NCBI RefSeq assembly: GCF_029338295.1
Contig: NZ_CP119792.1
Coordinates: 186,001 to 250,000, forward strand
Reading direction: 5' to 3'
Source of the DNA: Haladaptatus sp. QDMS2
Lineage (GTDB): Archaea; Halobacteriota; Halobacteria; Halobacteriales; Halococcaceae
DNA: 64,000 nt
Positions 60,291 to 64,000 of the stretch are shown here, one piece after another. A program made the position numbers and the translations under genes. Under the pieces are notes generated by a model. It had not been told where the DNA came from. It saw nothing but the letters and a program-made list of their open reading frames with translations, and did not search any database. Within the stretch, counting starts at the first letter, position 1; the number at the start of each line of letters is the position of its first letter.

Positions 60291-62486
60291 TTACGACCGG
60301 TCGGGGGCGATGAGTTCGATTGGGTGGCGCGTGCCGTCGTCGAAAACGGCGTCGAGTTGTTCGAGACACGAGGTCCCACTCGCGACCTTCTCGCGGTCGT
60401 GGTGGCCCGCGAACTCGTCACGGAGATCCGCACCGACGTCCATACTGAGTTCGTAGTATTCGGTTTTGTAACCGAACGACCCGGCCATCCCACAGCACTC
60501 CGCGTCCGAGGTCACGACGTCGAAGTTGCGGTCGTTGAGCACGGCCTCGGTGTAGGCTTCGAGCCCCAGGGTGCGCTGCTGACAGTGGCTATGGTAGGCG
60601 ATTTCGCGCCCGCGCCCGTCCGCGAGTGCTTCTGGGTCCGCGCCGTTTTCGAGCAGTCCGTAGACGTACTCGAACACCTCGTAACTCGCGTCTGAGAGAC
60701 GTTCGTGGGAGCGTTCGGGAAGCAACTTCTCGTACTCGCTTCTGAACATCGCGAGGTCGCTCGGTTCGACGACGACCACGTCGCGCCCGGCGTCGACGTG
60801 TTCTACGAGCGCACCGTACACTTCGCTCGCCCGGGCGTCGGCCGTCGAAATCATCCCCTGCGAGAGGGGTGCACGCCCGCTCTCGGTCACGTCGGGAATG
60901 TGGACGCGAACACCGAGGGCTTCGAGAGTTCGAACCGCCGCTTTCCCGCGCTCGACCTGCACGTAGTTCGTGTAGGGGTCCGCGTAGAGCACGGCTTCGC
61001 GCTCTGCGTCGGCCACCGCTGACCCACCTCGGGCGTCGAACCATTTTCTGAGGGTCGTGCGCTCGAAAGAAGGCAGGTCGCGGCGACTGTCAATGCCCAC
61101 AGTTCGTTCCATTAGGTCGCGGACCGGACCTGCCTGTGCGACCCAGTTCGAGAGCGGGGCTGTCGCGCTCCCGAGTTTGGCGACCGTCTCGAAGTTGCCG
61201 AAGAAGCGTTTCTGCAGGTCGATGCCACCTTCCTCTTCGTCGGGGGTGAGGCCGTCTACGAGCCAGTCGAGTTCCGTGTCCTCGCCGCGATTGACCCGGT
61301 CGCGGACGACCGTGTTAATCCACGGAATGTCGATTTTCACCGGGCAGGCGGTCACACACCGCGAACACCCGGTACAGAGGTCGTTGAACTCGCCCGCGGT
61401 CTCCGTCCCGTAGATGCCCGCTTCCCAGCCGGTGGCGATGCCGCCGGTGTAGGTCTCGCCGCCAAAGGCGTGGCCGCCGACGTGCTGGAAGTTCGCGCAG
61501 GTGTTCGCACAGGCCCCACACCGGATGCAGTAGAGCGTCTCGCGCAACTGGTCGTCTTCGCGCATGTCGAGGCGGCCGTTGTCCACCAGCACGAGGTGGA
61601 AGTTGCGGTCACCCTCGGCTTCAGAGAGTGGGGCGTCGGAATCGAAATTGAGTGCCGGCGAATCGACCGGCGGCGAGAACATCGAGATGTACTGCGGGAA
61701 GTCCTGTCCCGTCGCCGCGCGAGCGATGAGTTCTGTGAAGGGAGTGAGTTGTTCGACGGAAGGGAGCAGTTTTTCGACGCCCGCCACGGCGACGTGGGTG
61801 TCGGGCGTGACCGCACACTTGCGAGCGTTCCCCTCGTTCGTGACGATGACGATGCTCCCGCTCTCCGCGAGAACGAAGTTCGCGCCGGTCATGCCCACGT
61901 CGGCCTCGACGATTTTGTCGAGCAGGTAGTCCCGGGCGAAGTTCGTCAGTTCCTCCGCGGTTTCGAGCGGTTCGTCGAGGTCGAAGTGGCCGTTGAACAG
62001 CTCCGCGATTTCCGCCGTCGATTTGTGGAGCGACGGACCGACGAGATGGGAGGGAGCCTCACCAGCCACCTGAATCACGAACTCGCCGAGGTCCGTCTCG
62101 AACACTTCGAACCCGGCCGCTTCGAGGTGGTCGTTGAGTTCGAGTTCTTCCGTGGTCATCGACTTGCTCTTTACGAGAGACTCTGCGTCTTTCTCGTCCA
62201 TGACCGACTCGATGTAGCGGTTCGCGTCTTCGTCGTCGTCTGCGAGGTAGACCGTCCCGCCGTTCGCCTCCACGCTCTCTCTGACCTGGTCGAGGAGGTC
62301 CGGCAGGTTTGCGATGGCGTCTTCCTTGATTGCGCGGGCTTCGGTACGAGCCGCCTCGTAGCTGTCGAAGCGCTCGATGGCGTCGTACCGCTCGCGGTTC
62401 ATGTGAACCGTGTTTTCGTGGATGGTGTCGCGTTCGGTTTCGAGCAGGTGGCGGATGTGTTCCGCCTTGCGTCGTGCGTCGCTCAT
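60291..62486 (-). CDS. LutB/LutA fusion: LUD-ferredoxin-CCG lactate-oxidation protein
   Basis: A protein of 731 aa. LUD domain first (about 50-300), then two 4Fe-4S sites with C320, C323, C326, C330 and C371, C374, C377, C381, then a C-terminal CCG cysteine domain (HCQQ near 634-637 and ECCGMAGSFG near 663-672). LutB and LutA are usually separate proteins; here they are joined in one chain. With LutC it oxidises L-lactate to pyruvate. It starts with ATG overlapping the TGA of LutC (62483-62486). Confidence 0.9.
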   Translation of the reverse strand: MSDARRKAEHIRHLLETERDTIHENTVHMNRERYDAIERFDSYEAARTEARAIKEDAIANLPDLLDQVRESVEANGGTVYLADDDEDANRYIESVMDEKDAESLVKSKSMTTEELELNDHLEAAGFEVFETDLGEFVIQVAGEAPSHLVGPSLHKSTAEIAELFNGHFDLDEPLETAEELTNFARDYLLDKIVEADVGMTGANFVLAESGSIVIVTNEGNARKCAVTPDTHVAVAGVEKLLPSVEQLTPFTELIARAATGQDFPQYISMFSPPVDSPALNFDSDAPLSEAEGDRNFHLVLVDNGRLDMREDDQLRETLYCIRCGACANTCANFQHVGGHAFGGETYTGGIATGWEAGIYGTETAGEFNDLCTGCSRCVTACPVKIDIPWINTVVRDRVNRGEDTELDWLVDGLTPDEEEGGIDLQKRFFGNFETVAKLGSATAPLSNWVAQAGPVRDLMERTVGIDSRRDLPSFERTTLRKWFDARGGSAVADAEREAVLYADPYTNYVQVERGKAAVRTLEALGVRVHIPDVTESGRAPLSQGMISTADARASEVYGALVEHVDAGRDVVVVEPSDLAMFRSEYEKLLPERSHERLSDASYEVFEYVYGLLENGADPEALADGRGREIAYHSHCQQRTLGLEAYTEAVLNDRNFDVVTSDAECCGMAGSFGYKTEYYELSMDVGADLRDEFAGHHDREKVASGTSCLEQLDAVFDDGTRHPIELIAPDRS

Positions 62487-62992
62487 TTGTCACTCACGAC
62501 GATGACGTGGATGTTCTTTGGCCCGTGGACGCCGTAGACGAGCGCGCCCATGTCGCCGGTCGCACTCGGCCCCGTGGCGAGGACGAGGCTGTCGTCGCCC
62601 GCGTCGAACTCGTCAGCGAGTTGGTCGACGAGCGTCGGCACGTCTTCAAGCAGTTGGCTCTGCTTGACGACAGCGACGTGATTCTCCGGGTAGAGGCTCA
62701 CCGCCTCAGAGCCCTTTTCGTCTGAAGGAACCGCGAGGGTGCCGTATGCGGCCACGGCGTGGCGAACGCCCGTGACGCCGGTCTCGGCAGCAAGCAGTTC
62801 GTCAGGCGTCGGGTCCACCGTAACCGGTGCGTCACCGTAGGAGAGGTCCGGGTCTTCGAAATCGATGCCGACAGCCGGTTCGACGACTGCGTCAGCCACC
62901 GCATCGGCGAATTCGTCACTGGTCGTCTGCGTGAGGGTTGTGCCCTGCGCCCGCAACGACGTCTCGAACGAAGCGGTCGGTTCTGTAGCCAT
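62483..62992 (-). CDS. lutC: LutC-like LUD-domain protein
   Basis: A protein of 169 aa from ATG 62992; an ATG three codons upstream at 63001 is possible. The LUD fold ends with GPSATGDMGALVYGVHGP, the conserved LutC block. It joins the LutAB fusion protein in the lactate dehydrogenase complex. Its stop overlaps the downstream start, giving coupled synthesis. LutC is shorter than usual (about 200-240 aa) and has no clear N-terminal extension. Confidence 0.88.
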   Translation of the reverse strand: MATEPTASFETSLRAQGTTLTQTTSDEFADAVADAVVEPAVGIDFEDPDLSYGDAPVTVDPTPDELLAAETGVTGVRHAVAAYGTLAVPSDEKGSEAVSLYPENHVAVVKQSQLLEDVPTLVDQLADEFDAGDDSLVLATGPSATGDMGALVYGVHGPKNIHVIVVSDK

Positions 62993-63067
62993 ACATGTCA
63001 CACTCGACCGGAGTGGGTTAATGTTTGCTTGTCATGGCCACGCATACGCGGCAACGCTTTCCCCCTC

Positions 63068-63817
63068 TCACTCGAACAGCGCCCGCAGGTCGGTGATAGT
63101 CTCGTCTGGGGCTGGTCCGTTCGCGGTCTCCCTCGCGTGTGCGGTCACGAGGATACCATCGATGCCGGCCGCACGTGCGCCCGCGATGTCTGCATCGGGC
63201 GAGTCGCCGACCATCGCAATCTGCCCAGAGAGCCCCGAGAGTGCCTGTTCGAACAATGTCGCGTGTGGTTTACCGACCACCACGGGATCCCTCCCGACGG
63301 TCGCTCGAATCGCCGCGACGAGCGCGCCGGTCCCCGGTTCGAGGCCGCGAGGCGTCGGGTAGCTTCCGTCTTCGTTCGCGGCAACGAATCGCGCGTCGTG
63401 GTCGAGAATCTGTCTCGCTGCTTGCGCGATGTCGTCGTAGGTGACGGTGCGGTCGAGGCCGACGACGACGGCGTCTGCGGGTGCATCCGTGACGGCGATT
63501 CCCACCCGCCGAATTTCCGTTTTGAATCCCTCCGGGGCGAGAACGTAGGCTGACTCAACGCCTTCAGCCTGCAGATACTGCGCCGTCGCCGAGGCGGCGG
63601 TGAACACCTCGTCTGTAGACGCCTCAACGCCCAAGTCGCGGAGTCGCGCTGCGATTTCCTCGCGAGTCGACCGGGAGTTGTTGGTGACGAACCTGACTGG
63701 CGTGTCACATTCACGGAGGCGAGCGATGGACTCGACTGCTCCGCGGACGGGTTCGTCACCGACGTACACCACGCCATCGAGGTCGAAGCAAAACGCGTCG
63801 TACCGGGTTGCGAGCAT
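63068..63817 (-). CDS. HAD-superfamily hydrolase, subclass IIA (NagD-like)
   Basis: A protein of 249 aa from ATG 63817. Motif I FDLDGVVYVGD, motif II VTNNSRST, motif III lysine in VGKPH, and motif IV VGDSPDADIAGARAAG. The IIA cap lies between motifs II and III. It removes phosphate from a small metabolite such as a nucleotide, sugar or p-nitrophenyl-type substrate in vitro. A solo gene, not obviously part of the sugar-acid set. Confidence 0.9.
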   Translation of the reverse strand: MLATRYDAFCFDLDGVVYVGDEPVRGAVESIARLRECDTPVRFVTNNSRSTREEIAARLRDLGVEASTDEVFTAASATAQYLQAEGVESAYVLAPEGFKTEIRRVGIAVTDAPADAVVVGLDRTVTYDDIAQAARQILDHDARFVAANEDGSYPTPRGLEPGTGALVAAIRATVGRDPVVVGKPHATLFEQALSGLSGQIAMVGDSPDADIAGARAAGIDGILVTAHARETANGPAPDETITDLRALFE

Positions 63818-63925
63818 TGCCTGAGCTTCGCCGTCCCCGCACTTGAGTCTCACGTCGGATGAGTGGGGTGACGGGTGCTTGAGAATCGACCAGTCTGTGC
63901 CGTGGGAACTTTCCGCTGTCCAAGG

Positions 63926-63933
63926 CTATAAGG
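63926..63933 (+). promoter_or_regulatory. TATA-like element for the last gene
   Basis: CTATAAGG centred about 28 nt before ATG 63957. Confidence 0.45.
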
Positions 63934-63956
63934 CGATTTGCCGGGTGTGTCCACGT

Positions 63957-64000
63957 ATGACAGACGGGGTCAGCACCATCACCGAGACGTACAGCATCCA
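63957..64000 (+). CDS. Start of an unidentified gene (cut by window end)
   Basis: ATG 63957 opens a frame, MTDGVSTITETYSI, that runs off the window. It is preceded by a TATA-like box at the leaderless distance. Fourteen residues are too few to assign a product. Confidence 0.4.
   Translation, partial: MTDGVSTITETYSI

Noticed and set aside
1-64000. CRISPR arrays, rRNA or tRNA genes
   Set aside because: No regularly spaced direct repeats and no tRNA-like clover-leaf consensus blocks were seen on either strand by eye; a covariance-model scan would settle this.

Overview
This window comes from the chromosome or a large replicon of a halophilic archaeon (class Halobacteria). The proteins are strongly acidic, the coding DNA is GC-rich, TATA-like boxes sit about 25-30 nt before start codons (a leaderless-transcript pattern), twin-arginine signals replace Sec signals on the exported proteins, and a thermosome-type chaperonin is present. 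The genus cannot be fixed from the sequence alone. I see no rRNA, tRNA, CRISPR array or intact insertion sequence. Both ends cut through genes.

Layout. 1-5570: a compatible-solute module with the end of a class-III aminotransferase, a threonine-dehydratase-like enzyme, an AbgA-like M20 deacylase, a 2-hydroxyacid dehydrogenase and a very DoeA-like ectoine hydrolase. 5694-9816: housekeeping and unknown genes (SIMPL, Nudix, a small unknown, a PhoX-type Tat phosphatase). 9817-14401: an E1alpha/E1beta 2-oxoacid dehydrogenase pair plus mannonate dehydratase, flanked on both sides by AT-rich gene-poor DNA. 14402-29675: hydroxyacid dehydrogenases, a ThDP enzyme, a DHDPS-type aldolase, a uronate-dehydrogenase-like enzyme, a GarR-like reductase, two MFS carriers, an SMP-30 lactonase operon, a double metallo-beta-lactamase protein and an LDH2 dehydrogenase. 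29737-58727: the core, with nine enolase-superfamily (MR/MLE) genes, a second DHDPS-type aldolase, a CUT1 ABC transporter, a tartrate/D-malate-type dehydrogenase, a LarA-like protein, an atypical SDR, a GH51 arabinofuranosidase, and an out-of-place divergent thermosome paralogue. 58821-64000: cupin, a membrane-anchored protein, LutC/LutAB lactate oxidation, a HAD-IIA phosphatase and the start of one more gene.

Read together, most of the window is a large sugar-acid catabolic island. A plausible route (inference) is: uptake by the ABC or MFS carriers; release of arabinose units by the intracellular GH51; oxidation of uronates or aldoses by the Udh-like enzyme; lactone opening by SMP-30; dehydration of aldonates, aldarates or mannonate by the enolase-superfamily enzymes and UxuA; retro-aldol cleavage or dehydration by the DHDPS-type enzymes; and reduction or oxidation of the fragments by GarR, 2-hydroxyacid dehydrogenases, LDH2, tartrate dehydrogenase and the Lut system, feeding pyruvate and acyl-CoA metabolism. 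I could recognise no transcription factor gene in the window, although several operator-like inverted repeats are present.
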